NCBI RefSeq assembly: GCF_014652715.1
Contig: NZ_BMZI01000003.1
Coordinates: forward strand, 96,704-131,077
DNA length: 34,374 bases
Direction of reading: 5' to 3'
Source of the DNA: Salinicola rhizosphaerae
GTDB lineage: Bacteria; Pseudomonadota; Gammaproteobacteria; Pseudomonadales; Halomonadaceae
A program made the position numbers and the translations under genes. This document shows, one piece after another, positions 25,821-33,356 of this stretch (position 1 is the stretch's first letter; every line of letters begins with the position of its first letter). The notes beneath the pieces are model-generated. The model saw only the letters and a program-made list of their open reading frames with translations. It was not told where the DNA came from and did no database searches.

Positions 25821-25837
25821 CAGATGCGCCTCGTTGA

Positions 25838-26809
25838 TTAAATACGGCTCTGGAGCCCTTCGGCCTCCGGCCAATACTTCTGCGTCAGTTCCAGTAGCTC
25901 GGTGAGGAACGCATCGCGGCGCGTCTCGAGCTCGGCGACGCTGCGCCCGGCGGCCTGGTGCTCGCAGCCATCGGCGACCTTGTCGATCAGCTCCTCGGTC
26001 AGCTCCGGCGCTTCCAGCTTGGTCCACGGCAGTTTCAGCGCCGGGCCGAACTGATGCAGCATGTGACGCATACCGCCATCGCCGCCGGCGAGATGGAACG
26101 TCAGGAAAGTCCCCATCAGCGACCAGCGCAGACCGCAGCCGTAGACCACTGCCGCGTCCACCTCTTCCGTCGTCGCCACACCGTCATTAACCAGGTGCAG
26201 CGCCTCACGCCACAGCGCCTCCATCAGGCGATCGGCCACGTGGCCCTCGATCTCGCGACGCACCACCAGCGGACGCATACCCATTGCCGCGTACTGCGCC
26301 TTGGCACGTTCGGTCACCGCTGGTGAGGTGTGCTCGCCGCCCACCAGCTCCACCAGCGGCAGCAGATAGACCGGGTTGAACGGGTGCGCGACGATTACGC
26401 GACCCGGCGCCTTGGTGCACGCCGACTGCAGATCGCTCGGCTTGATCCCGGAGGTCGAGGACCCGATCACCACTTCCGGCGCGGCCAGCGCATCGAGCTC
26501 GGCGAGCGTTGCGCGTTTGATCTCGAGTCGTTCGGGCACGTTTTCCTGGATCAGCTCGGCGCCCTCGACCGCCGCCGCCAGCGAGTCGACGAAGGTCAGC
26601 GCGTGTTGATCGGCGTTATCGGCCAGACCCAGGCGCTCGAGCGCCGGCCAGGCGCGGGCGACGAAGGCACGCGTGCGCTCGGCGGCGGTGGGGTCGAGGT
26701 CGAAGGCGGTGACGCGGCAGCCGGCCGCCAGCGCGCGAGCGATCCAGCCGTTACCGATGACACCGGTGCCGATGACGGCGACGGTGCGGGGAAGTTCGGA
26801 AGCAGTCAT
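25838..26809 (-). CDS. cdhA: L-carnitine 3-dehydrogenase (NAD-dependent, 3-hydroxyacyl-CoA dehydrogenase fold)
   Basis: A 323-residue enzyme oxidising L-carnitine to 3-dehydrocarnitine with NAD+. The Rossmann motif is VAVIGTGVIGNGWI with the acidic DLDP at the end of strand 2, choosing NAD. SSTSGIKPS and the catalytic-His segment AHPFNPVYLLPLVELV follow, then the helical C-terminal dimerisation domain. The length matches known carnitine dehydrogenases, which stand alone, in contrast to fused dehydrogenase-thioesterase forms. The ATG at 26809 is preceded by GGAG eight bases away; an upstream extension to 26857 lacks support. It is separated from cdhC by 93 bp containing a terminator-like hairpin. 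Confidence 0.93.
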   Translation of the reverse strand: MTASELPRTVAVIGTGVIGNGWIARALAAGCRVTAFDLDPTAAERTRAFVARAWPALERLGLADNADQHALTFVDSLAAAVEGAELIQENVPERLEIKRATLAELDALAAPEVVIGSSTSGIKPSDLQSACTKAPGRVIVAHPFNPVYLLPLVELVGGEHTSPAVTERAKAQYAAMGMRPLVVRREIEGHVADRLMEALWREALHLVNDGVATTEEVDAAVVYGCGLRWSLMGTFLTFHLAGGDGGMRHMLHQFGPALKLPWTKLEAPELTEELIDKVADGCEHQAAGRSVAELETRRDAFLTELLELTQKYWPEAEGLQSRI

Positions 26810-26831
26810 TGAGACACTCCAGGACGGTACG

Positions 26832-26877
26832 AAAAAAGGGATCGGCGGACGTGCCAAAGAGAGCAGGCACGCCCGCC
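26832..26877 (-). terminator. Terminator-like attenuator between cdhC and cdhA
   Basis: Read on the - strand, GGCGGGCGTGCC, a ten-base loop and GGCACGTCCGCC form an 11-bp stem with one mismatch, followed by GATCCC and TTTTTT. This is an intrinsic-terminator shape inside the operon, directly before the cdhA ribosome site. It probably allows partial read-through and so gives more CdhC than CdhA/CdhB, or it acts as a 3' stabilising hairpin. Confidence 0.65.
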
Positions 26878-26902
26878 AACGAAGGCGGCGTTCAGGCGAG
26901 AA

Positions 26903-27784
26903 TCAGGGGTTACGTAGCGACAAGGATTCCCGAGTCTGCGCCGGCGTCTGCACCCTGCCGCCGAGATTCTCGGCGATAGTGACGGCACGCTCGACCAGCT
27001 GGGCGTTGGTCGCGAACACGCCCTTGCTCAGATAGAGATTGTCTTCCAGGCCCACGCGCATGTGCCCGCCCAGGATCATCGACTGCGCCGCCATCGGGAA
27101 CTGCTGGCGGCCGATACCGAACGCCGACCAGATGGCGTTGTTCGGCAGCTTGTTGCGCATCGCGAGCATGGTTTCGGTGTCGGCTTCGGCGCCCCACGGG
27201 ATACCCAGGCAGAGCTGGAACAGCGGATCGCCGTCGATCAGCCCTTCGTCGACCAATTGACGGGCAAACCAGACGTGTCCCAGATCGAAGCACTCGAGTT
27301 CCGGCTTGACCCCGGCCTGCTGAATCAGCCGCGCGTGTTCGCGCAGCCAATCGGCCGTGTTGAGATAGACCATCTCGCCGAAGTTGAGGCTGCCGCAGTC
27401 CAGCGTGCAGAGCTCCGGCAGCAGCTCGCCTACCGGGTGGTGACGTTCGGCGGCGGTCTGTAGATCGGTGCCCTCGAGACCGTGGATCACGCCGTCGCGG
27501 ATCTCGGGAAAGAGGTCACCGCCACCGCCGGCGGTGATGTTGATGACCGCATCGACGTCGGATTCCCGGATGCGCTCGACGACTTCACGGAAATGGTCCG
27601 TCGAGTGGCTGACACCACCGGTTTCCGGATCCCGCACGTGAAGGTGAACGATGCTGGCGCCGGCGCGGGCAGCGTCGAGCGCACTGTCGGCGATCTGCTT
27701 GGGCGTGATGGGCAGGTCCGGATGCTTGCCGGCGGTATCGCCGGCACCGGTAACGGCACAGGTAAGAATGACGTCGCGATTCAT
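26903..27784 (-). CDS. cdhC: 3-dehydrocarnitine:acetyl-CoA trimethylamine-type cleavage enzyme (BKACE family)
   Basis: A 293-residue zinc enzyme of the beta-keto acid cleavage family (DUF849). Zinc ligands are His47 and His49 in IVHLHVRDPETGG and Glu247 in GHMRVGLEDNLYL, on a TIM-barrel. The known reaction for this position is dehydrocarnitine plus acetyl-CoA giving betainyl-CoA and acetoacetate. The neighbouring carnitine dehydrogenase and thioesterase define the substrate. GGGAGA precedes the ATG. It is the first gene of the cdhC-cdhA-cdhB unit, and its 168-bp upstream gap holds a strong palindrome (27876-27892). The acetoacetate by-product would go to central metabolism, the betaine to osmoprotection or demethylation. 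Confidence 0.93.
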   Translation of the reverse strand: MNRDVILTCAVTGAGDTAGKHPDLPITPKQIADSALDAARAGASIVHLHVRDPETGGVSHSTDHFREVVERIRESDVDAVINITAGGGGDLFPEIRDGVIHGLEGTDLQTAAERHHPVGELLPELCTLDCGSLNFGEMVYLNTADWLREHARLIQQAGVKPELECFDLGHVWFARQLVDEGLIDGDPLFQLCLGIPWGAEADTETMLAMRNKLPNNAIWSAFGIGRQQFPMAAQSMILGGHMRVGLEDNLYLSKGVFATNAQLVERAVTIAENLGGRVQTPAQTRESLSLRNP

Positions 27785-27875
27785 GAAAATCTCCCGGGTC
27801 GCGCCTCGTCATGCCAATGACGGAGGCCTGGAACAGTCGCGCCGAACGGCACGTCGATGGCTCCATTGTGCGCGG

Positions 27876-27892
27876 AACTTTCGACGAAAGTT
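27876..27892. promoter_or_regulatory. Near-perfect palindrome upstream of cdhC, candidate operator
   Basis: AACTTTCG-A-CGAAAGTT, eight paired bases each side of one central base, about 92 bp upstream of the cdhC start. A shorter repeat CGTCAT/ATGACG (27807-27822) lies nearer the gene. AraC-type regulators usually use direct repeats, so this symmetry suggests another dimeric regulator, or it may be a transcribed hairpin. Confidence 0.5.
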
Positions 27893-27952
27893 GACACTAA
27901 GCGCCGCCGTATTTCCATGAAACGACAATCGTCGGCAGTGCCGACCCGAAGG

Positions 27953-29002
27953 TTATCGGCCTCGCCCCGCGGTGGTGCTCGGCGATTCCCCGAAGCGCGC
28001 CCGATAGGCGCGGGAGAAGTGGGCGGGCTGGAGAAAACCGGCCGCGAGCCCCGCCTGCGTCACGCTGGCTCGGCTGTCGGCGAGTATCTGGTAGGCCCGA
28101 TCGAGGCGCAGCGAGAGGTATCGTCCTTTGGCCGTCTCGCCGGCATAGCGCTGGAACAGCCGGTTCAGCTGGCGCTGGGACTGCCCGACCCGCCGGCAGA
28201 TCTCCGGTATCGGCAATGGTTGCGCCAGATTGGCCTCCATGATCGCTTCCGCGCGGCGCACGCTACGGGGGCGAAAATCGCCGGGGGCCGGCTCTGCCGT
28301 CAGTACGAACCTGCCGCGCTCATCGACACTGCCATTGCGCCCGGCGTCTGGCATGGCGGCAGGCCGTGAGTGGACGAGCTGGCGGCTGATCGCCGCAACC
28401 AGATTGGCGCCCTGCTCACGTTCGATGAAGGCCATCATCAGATCGAGACTCGAGGCACCGCCACCGCCGGTCAGACGCTGCCGGTCGAAGCGATAGCGCG
28501 CCTCGCTCAGCGCGAGCATGGGGAACTCCTCGATGAACGCCGGACGGCTTTCCCAGTGGAGCGCGACTTCGTAGCCCTCCATCAAGCCGGCACGAGCCAG
28601 AATGAAGGCGCCGGTTTCGAGCCCCGCCAGCAGGCCGCCGTGCGCCGCGACCTGACGCAGCACCGCCCACTGCGCCGCCCCGGCGGCAGCCTCCGGCTCG
28701 TAGGAGGCAACCACGAAGAGGTTGTCGTAGATCGGCGCCTGATTCAGGGCAGCCTCCACGTCGACCCTCACACCATTGCTGGCCACGACCGGCTCACCGT
28801 CGCTCGAGTAGAGCCGCCAGGCGAACAGCGCACGCCCGAACCGGTTGGCCACGCGCAGTGGCTCCAGCAGGCAATAAAGCGTGAGCATCGAGAACTTGGG
28901 CAGCAGCCACAGGTTCACCGTCACGTCGGCCTGCGCCGGCGAGAGAACGGGCGGCAGGTCGGGTCGCGGGTAGAGCCATTCGGGGGTATCGGGGGACGTC
29001 AT
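27953..29002 (-). CDS. GlxA-family transcriptional regulator, paralogue of the one at 22900
   Basis: A 349-residue protein with the same two-part layout: a DJ-1/PfpI-like domain in which the Cys position reads AGLETGAFILARAGLMEG, hence non-catalytic, and a C-terminal AraC domain (PIPEICRRVGQSQRQLNRLFQRYAGETAKGRYL and VTQAGLAAGFLQPAHFSRAYRARFGESP). The ATG at 29002 (MTSPDTPEW) is preferred over an upstream extension to 29101 that would overlap the divergent dioxygenase start. It is divergent from the dioxygenase/HD pair (97-bp gap with 21-bp-spaced direct repeats) and lies upstream of cdhC on the same strand, so either could be its target. It might equal CdhR of Pseudomonas. Confidence 0.9.
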   Translation of the reverse strand: MTSPDTPEWLYPRPDLPPVLSPAQADVTVNLWLLPKFSMLTLYCLLEPLRVANRFGRALFAWRLYSSDGEPVVASNGVRVDVEAALNQAPIYDNLFVVASYEPEAAAGAAQWAVLRQVAAHGGLLAGLETGAFILARAGLMEGYEVALHWESRPAFIEEFPMLALSEARYRFDRQRLTGGGGASSLDLMMAFIEREQGANLVAAISRQLVHSRPAAMPDAGRNGSVDERGRFVLTAEPAPGDFRPRSVRRAEAIMEANLAQPLPIPEICRRVGQSQRQLNRLFQRYAGETAKGRYLSLRLDRAYQILADSRASVTQAGLAAGFLQPAHFSRAYRARFGESPSTTAGRGR

Positions 29003-29032
29003 GGCCAAAAATCTCTCAAGGTTGGCCAAAAA
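29002..29032. promoter_or_regulatory. Two TGGCCAAAAA direct repeats 21 bp apart
   Basis: Identical ten-base elements TGGCCAAAAA start at 29002 and 29023, exactly two helical turns apart, in the divergent gap between the GlxA-type regulator and the second dioxygenase gene. Tandem half-sites about 21 bp apart are the classical arrangement for AraC-family activators. The first copy overlaps the regulator's own start codon, which would allow autorepression. Confidence 0.6.
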
Positions 29033-29099
29033 GATCAAATCCGGCGAGCGTGCCAAGCCTAGGATGAAGTCAACACGCTTGCACAACAAGAGATGCCGC

Positions 29100-30245
29100 A
29101 TGGAACTCTACGTCGAAATCATCCCCGATACCGACGGGCGCCAGCTTCGTGTCGCCTGGCACGACCGGGAAGTTCGCTACCACGCGCTGTGGCTGCGCGA
29201 GCATTCGCCGGATGCCGAAACGCTCGACCCGCGCACCGGTCAGCGGCTGATCGAGGCCGCCGCGCTACCGCTCGATATCGCGCTCGTCGAAGCCCGTCAG
29301 GAGAGCGAGACGTTGCGTCTCGTCTTCAGTGACGGCCATCGCGCCCGATTCCCCCTCGCGGACCTGGCCGGACCGCCACCGGTGACCGAACGTGAACGCT
29401 GGGATGCCTCGCTCTCCGCGCTACCGGTGGCCGATTTCGACCGCGCGATCGACAGCGACCATGCGCTGCTCGACATGCTGGAATCGCTCGAGCGCTTCGG
29501 CTTCGTCAAGGTTCGCGGGGTCCCGCTCGAGCTGGAGGGCATGATGCCGCTGGTCGCGCGCCTTGGCCCGCTGCGACGGACCAATTGGGGCGGGATCGCC
29601 GACGTCAAGTCGATCGCCGAAGCGTTCGACCTGACCATGACGCAGCGCGGCCTGGAGCCGCATACCGACAATCCCTACCGCGATCCGATTCCCGGCTATA
29701 TCTGGCTGCACTGCCTGAGCAACGCCGACAGCGGCGGCGACAGCACGCTCGCGGACGGCTTCATGGCAGCACAAAGACTGCGACGGGAGCATCCCGACGC
29801 GTTCGACTGCCTGACGCAGACCCAGGTCCGCTTTCGCTACCGTGACGAAGAGGCTCATCTCGAGAGTGAGGGACCACTGATCGAACTCGACAGCGCGGGC
29901 CGAGTCGTTCGTGTGCGCTACAACAACCGCACCGAACGCATCCCACCGCTGCCGCCTGAGACGCTCGCTCGCTACTACGCCGCGCGGCGTCAGTTCTTTG
30001 CCCTGATCACCTCGCCGGCGCTGACGCTGACGCCGAAACTCGCCCCCGGGGAGATGCTGATCATGGACAACTACCGCCTGCTGCACGGACGCACCGCCTT
30101 CCATCTCACCCAGGGTGTACGCCACCTGCGTCAGGGCTACGTCGATCGCGACACCACCGCGAGCCGACGCCTGACGCTGCGTCGCCAACTCGCCCCGGTC
30201 TCCTCGACCGGCCCGCAAGCCACCGAATCCAGGGAGTCCGCATGA
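29100..30245 (+). CDS. Second butyrobetaine-dioxygenase-like Fe(II)/2-oxoglutarate oxygenase (TmpA-like candidate)
   Basis: A 381-residue TauD/TfdA enzyme with an N-terminal DUF971-like domain (VRYHALWLREHSPD, no Cys cluster) and the iron triad His188/Asp190 (EPHTDNPYRDP) and His329 (LLHGRTAF). It is clearly paralogous to the enzyme at 23993, but its pocket differs: the AYTS..L..HVDLPTREYQPG region is replaced by DLTMTQ..L..HTDNPYRDPIPG. Its stop overlaps the ATG of an HD-domain protein by 4 bp, which points to a two-step oxygenase pair such as TmpA/TmpB or PhnY/PhnZ rather than simple carnitine synthesis. AAGAGA lies before the ATG at 29100; the longer frame to 29001 runs through the operator. 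The substrate is an inference: a quaternary-amine compound, possibly a phosphonate. Confidence 0.8.
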   Translation: MELYVEIIPDTDGRQLRVAWHDREVRYHALWLREHSPDAETLDPRTGQRLIEAAALPLDIALVEARQESETLRLVFSDGHRARFPLADLAGPPPVTERERWDASLSALPVADFDRAIDSDHALLDMLESLERFGFVKVRGVPLELEGMMPLVARLGPLRRTNWGGIADVKSIAEAFDLTMTQRGLEPHTDNPYRDPIPGYIWLHCLSNADSGGDSTLADGFMAAQRLRREHPDAFDCLTQTQVRFRYRDEEAHLESEGPLIELDSAGRVVRVRYNNRTERIPPLPPETLARYYAARRQFFALITSPALTLTPKLAPGEMLIMDNYRLLHGRTAFHLTQGVRHLRQGYVDRDTTASRRLTLRRQLAPVSSTGPQATESRESA

Positions 30246-30820
30246 GCGCCAGCTTCACGCGTTTCGACGAAAGCCAGGTCGATGACTGGCAGGAGATCGA
30301 CGCTCGATTCCGCGAGTATCGCGAGGGGGTCGTGCCCCGTGTGATAGCCCATCTCGACCGCCTGCGCGGCGACACGCACGGCTATCCGGTCGACCGCTAC
30401 ACCCACTGCCTGCAGACTGCCACCCGTGCCGAACGTGCAGGCGCCGACGAGGAGACGATCGTCTGCGCTCTGCTGCACGATATCGGTGACGATCTCGCGC
30501 CGGACAACCATGCCGAGATCGCCGCGGCGATCCTCGAACCCTTCGTCGATCCTCTGAATCTCTGGATGATTCGCCACCACGAACTGTTTCAGGGGTATCA
30601 TTACCGCCACTTCTACGGCCTGGATCGCCACGTCCGCGAGGACTACCGCGACCATCCAGGGTATGCGCGCACCGTGCGTTTCTGCGACGAATGGGATCAG
30701 ACCTCGTTCGATCCAGACTACGACACACTGCCGCTATCGCACTTTCTGCCGATGCTGGAGCGCGTCTTGGCACGCCCGCCCTTCGAAGGCGCGGGGCTGC
30801 CCGATATCCAGGCCGACTGA
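30242..30820 (+). CDS. HD-domain protein with di-iron-type metal ligands, partner of the dioxygenase
   Basis: A 192-residue single HD domain. Candidate ligands in order are His55 (RYTHCLQTA), His79-Asp80 (ALLHDIGDD), His90 (PDNHAEI), His112/113 (MIRHHELFQGYH) and Asp149 (RFCDEWDQ). The His55-His79 spacing of 24 and the extra histidines fit the dinuclear HD oxygenases (MIOX, PhnZ, TmpB) rather than a mononuclear phosphohydrolase. The Tyr-x-x-Glu lid that in PhnZ/TmpB precedes the first His is not evident; GYPVDRY stands there. It overlaps the dioxygenase gene by 4 bp, so the two work together. It could cleave the hydroxylated product of that enzyme; a plain phosphohydrolase remains possible. 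Confidence 0.82.
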   Translation: MSASFTRFDESQVDDWQEIDARFREYREGVVPRVIAHLDRLRGDTHGYPVDRYTHCLQTATRAERAGADEETIVCALLHDIGDDLAPDNHAEIAAAILEPFVDPLNLWMIRHHELFQGYHYRHFYGLDRHVREDYRDHPGYARTVRFCDEWDQTSFDPDYDTLPLSHFLPMLERVLARPPFEGAGLPDIQAD

Positions 30821-30863
30821 AGGCCCGTGTCGCGAGCCAGAGGGGGCTACGCGGCAGACCGCG

Positions 30864-30890
30864 ATGGATAGATCGCAATGGACAGATCGC
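30864..30890 (+). repeat. Tandem 14-bp repeat before the binding protein gene
   Basis: ATGGATAGATCGC and ATGGACAGATCGC stand 14 bp apart, followed by a partial third copy (ACGATAGACC), in the 115-bp gap between the HD-domain gene and the binding protein gene. It may be a regulator site that lets the binding protein be controlled apart from the oxygenases; GCGAT..ATCGC within it could also form a small hairpin. Confidence 0.4.
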
Positions 30891-30935
30891 CACGATAGAC
30901 CAGCACGATTTTTTCTATAACAACGAGGAGTCTCC

Positions 30936-31907
30936 ATGACACGACGCAACACGACACCGGGATTCGAGATGCCTGGCGCCAAGGCCCTGCTCGGCGCGGC
31001 ACTGCTCTCCACCGCGCTCACCGCGCCCTTGGCCATGGCCCAGGACAAGGCGGACAGCGTGAGCTTCGTCGTCCCGCCCTGGCCGGGCGTCACCGTCAAG
31101 ACCGAAATCTTCAGCCAGCTGATCGCACCGCTCGGCTATGACAGCGAGACCCAGGAGCTGAGCAGCACCGTCGGTTACCAGACGCTGCAGACTGGCGACA
31201 GCGATGTCTTCCTGGCCGCCTGGATGCCGGCCCAGCAAGAGAGCCACGACAGCGCCATGGCCAGTGGCAAGGTCGAGGATCTGGGCAACAACGTCACCGG
31301 CGCGCAGATGGGCTTCGCCGTTCCCGGCTATGTCTATGATGCCGGCGTTCACAGCGCGGCGGATCTCGATCAGTATCGCGACAAGTTTGGTGGGCGCTTC
31401 TACTCGATCGAATCGGGTTCGACGGTCAGCGAGTTCATCAACCAGGCGCACGACGACGACACCTACGGCCTCGGCGACTGGCAGATTCTCGAGTCCTCGA
31501 CCCCGGGCATGCTCTCGGAGGTCGCCTCCGCCTTCAAGGACAAGCGCTGGGTCGTCTGGTACGGCTGGACGCCGCACTGGATGGCGCCCGCCTACGACAT
31601 GCACATCCTCGATGACCCGAAGAGTGTCTACGGCCCGGACAACGGTGCCAGCGACGTGCGCACCATCGTCAACAAGGCCTTCGCCGAAGCCAACCCGAAT
31701 CTGCTCACGCTGCTCAAGCAATTCACGCTGACGGCCGACGAGCAGAGCGAGTTCATCGACGGCTACAGCCGCCAGGAGCGCGATGCCGAAGACGTCGCCC
31801 GCGAGTGGCTGCAGAATCATCCGGATCGCGTGAAGACGTTCCTGGATGGCGTTACCACGCGCGATGGCAAGCCTGCCTTCGAGGTCGTCGAGGCGAGCCT
31901 CGAGTGA
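30936..31907 (+). CDS. Orphan ABC substrate-binding protein for a quaternary amine (ProX/CaiX type)
   Basis: A 323-residue periplasmic protein with a signal peptide (cut near AMA/Q at 35-36) and an OpuAC-type fold. Likely aromatic cage residues for a trimethylammonium group are Trp49 (PPWPG), Trp96 (AAWMPAQ) and the cluster WVVWYGWTPHWMAPAY (205-220). GAGGAG precedes the ATG. No permease or ATPase gene is adjacent. In Pseudomonas the orphan binding proteins CaiX, CbcX and BetX share one core transporter, CbcWV, and this protein probably does likewise. Context suggests carnitine, butyrobetaine, glycine betaine or the substrate of the preceding oxygenase pair. A strong terminator follows. Confidence 0.88.
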   Translation: MTRRNTTPGFEMPGAKALLGAALLSTALTAPLAMAQDKADSVSFVVPPWPGVTVKTEIFSQLIAPLGYDSETQELSSTVGYQTLQTGDSDVFLAAWMPAQQESHDSAMASGKVEDLGNNVTGAQMGFAVPGYVYDAGVHSAADLDQYRDKFGGRFYSIESGSTVSEFINQAHDDDTYGLGDWQILESSTPGMLSEVASAFKDKRWVVWYGWTPHWMAPAYDMHILDDPKSVYGPDNGASDVRTIVNKAFAEANPNLLTLLKQFTLTADEQSEFIDGYSRQERDAEDVAREWLQNHPDRVKTFLDGVTTRDGKPAFEVVEASLE

Positions 31908-31977
31908 TTCGTCCCGTCATCGGCGTGAAAAACGCCACATCGGGAGGAGTCGACTCAGCTGGATAAACTGAAGCAAG

Positions 31978-32007
31978 ACGCGCTGCCGCCCGGCAGCGCG
32001 TTTTTTT
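31978..32007 (+). terminator. Rho-independent terminator after the binding protein gene
   Basis: ACGCGCTGCC, loop GCCC, GGCAGCGCGT with a T run directly after (seven T in all, the first paired). A textbook intrinsic terminator that ends the betaine region on the + strand and separates it from the aminotransferase gene. Confidence 0.95.
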
Positions 32008-32085
32008 GTCCCTGCCGATTGTCGACGGTTCTCGAAATCCGACAGGGGCGCTAGGCTGGTGGCACGCCCGACATCAGGACCGATC

Positions 32086-33306
32086 ATGCATTACGCCGCT
32101 CTGACTCAACGCATCGCCGGGGAAGGCGCCAGCGCCTGGAATATCCATTTCCGTGCCAAGGCGCGTCAGGCCAGCGGCGAGGACGTCATCATCCTCTCCG
32201 TGGGCGATCCGGACGCCGATACCCCGCCGGCGATCGTCGACGCGGCAGTTTCCAGCCTGCGCAGCGGCGCCACCCACTATGCCGATGTCCAGGGCAAGCC
32301 GCCGCTGCGCGAGGCGATTGCCCGGCACCACCGCGCACGCGGTGGCCACGGCGAGGCGGGCGCCGAGAACGTGGCGGTGCTGGCAGGCGCCCAGTGCGCC
32401 CTCTACGCCACGGCGCAGTGTCTGTTCGATCCCGGTGATGAGGTGATCGTGCCGGAGCCCGCCTACGTCACCTACGAGGCCGTGATCCAGTCGACCGGGG
32501 CGACGCCGCGCTGGATTCCGCTCTCGCCGGAGACCGGATTCCAGCCGCGCGTCGAGGACCTGAAGGCCGCGATCGGTCCGCGATCTCGAGCGATCCTGCT
32601 CAACAGCCCGCACAACCCGACCGGTCAGTGCCTGACCGCCGAACAGTGGGAGGAGATCGCCGCTCTCTGCCGCGATCACGATCTCTGGCTGATCGTGGAT
32701 GCGGTCTATGCCGATCTGATCTTCGACGGCGAGCATGTCAGCCCGGATGCATTGCCCGGCATGTGCGAGCGCACGGTGATCATCAGCAGCCTCTCCAAGT
32801 CTCACGCCATGACCGGCTGGCGCCTCGGCTGGGCCGTCGGCCCGCGTGAGCTGATGGCGCATCTGGTCAATCTGGCACTCTGCATGCTCTACGGCAGCCC
32901 GTCGTTCATCCAGGACGCCGCGGTCGCCGCGCTCGAAGACGCCCCAGCGGCGCTCGACACCATGCGCGAGACTTACCGCGAACGACGCGATGCCGTCGTC
33001 GAGACGCTGGCGTCGAGCGAGGTCATCGCCACGCTGACGCCCGCCGCCGGCATGTTCATGATGATCGACATTCGCGCCACCGGCCTCAGCGCCCACGCCT
33101 TTGCCGATCGCCTGCTCGATGACTACGGCGTCTCGGCACTCGCCGGCGAGGCATTCGGCGCCTCCGCTGCCGGTTTCATTCGACTGAGCCTGACGGTGCC
33201 GGCCGCGCGACTGCGTGAGGCGTGTCAACGACTGGAGCGCTGTGCGCGCGAGTGTCAGGCCACCTCCAGACTGGCGCAGCGCCCGCTAGACGGCATGACA
33301 AACTGA
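32086..33306 (+). CDS. PLP-dependent class I/II aminotransferase
   Basis: A 406-residue fold-type I aminotransferase. The cofactor Lys238 lies in [16 protein letters not shown], with Asp205 and Tyr208 (VDAVYAD), Asn177 (NSPHNPTG) and Arg246 as the usual PLP and substrate contacts; an Arg near the end (FIRLSLTV) would bind the alpha-carboxylate. The best-fitting subgroup is the aspartate/aromatic-type family, but the amino donor cannot be read from sequence. AGGA lies seven bases before the ATG at 32086. It is downstream of a strong terminator and 50 bp before argC, so it belongs with argC rather than with the betaine genes; a role in arginine or general amino acid metabolism is possible. Confidence 0.9.
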   Translation: MHYAALTQRIAGEGASAWNIHFRAKARQASGEDVIILSVGDPDADTPPAIVDAAVSSLRSGATHYADVQGKPPLREAIARHHRARGGHGEAGAENVAVLAGAQCALYATAQCLFDPGDEVIVPEPAYVTYEAVIQSTGATPRWIPLSPETGFQPRVEDLKAAIGPRSRAILLNSPHNPTGQCLTAEQWEEIAALCRDHDLWLIVDAVYADLIFDGEHVSPDALPGMCERTVIISSLSKSHAMTGWRLGWAVGPRELMAHLVNLALCMLYGSPSFIQDAAVAALEDAPAALDTMRETYRERRDAVVETLASSEVIATLTPAAGMFMMIDIRATGLSAHAFADRLLDDYGVSALAGEAFGASAAGFIRLSLTVPAARLREACQRLERCARECQATSRLAQRPLDGMTN

Positions 33307-33356
33307 GCGCAAATCCGCACAATAGACCGACTGATCACCGGCCGGAAAGCACACTC

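Noticed and set aside
30242-30820. Calling the HD protein TmpB or PhnZ outright
   Set aside because: The lid motif of those enzymes is not evident and the loop between ligands is shorter, so only the pairing logic is shared.
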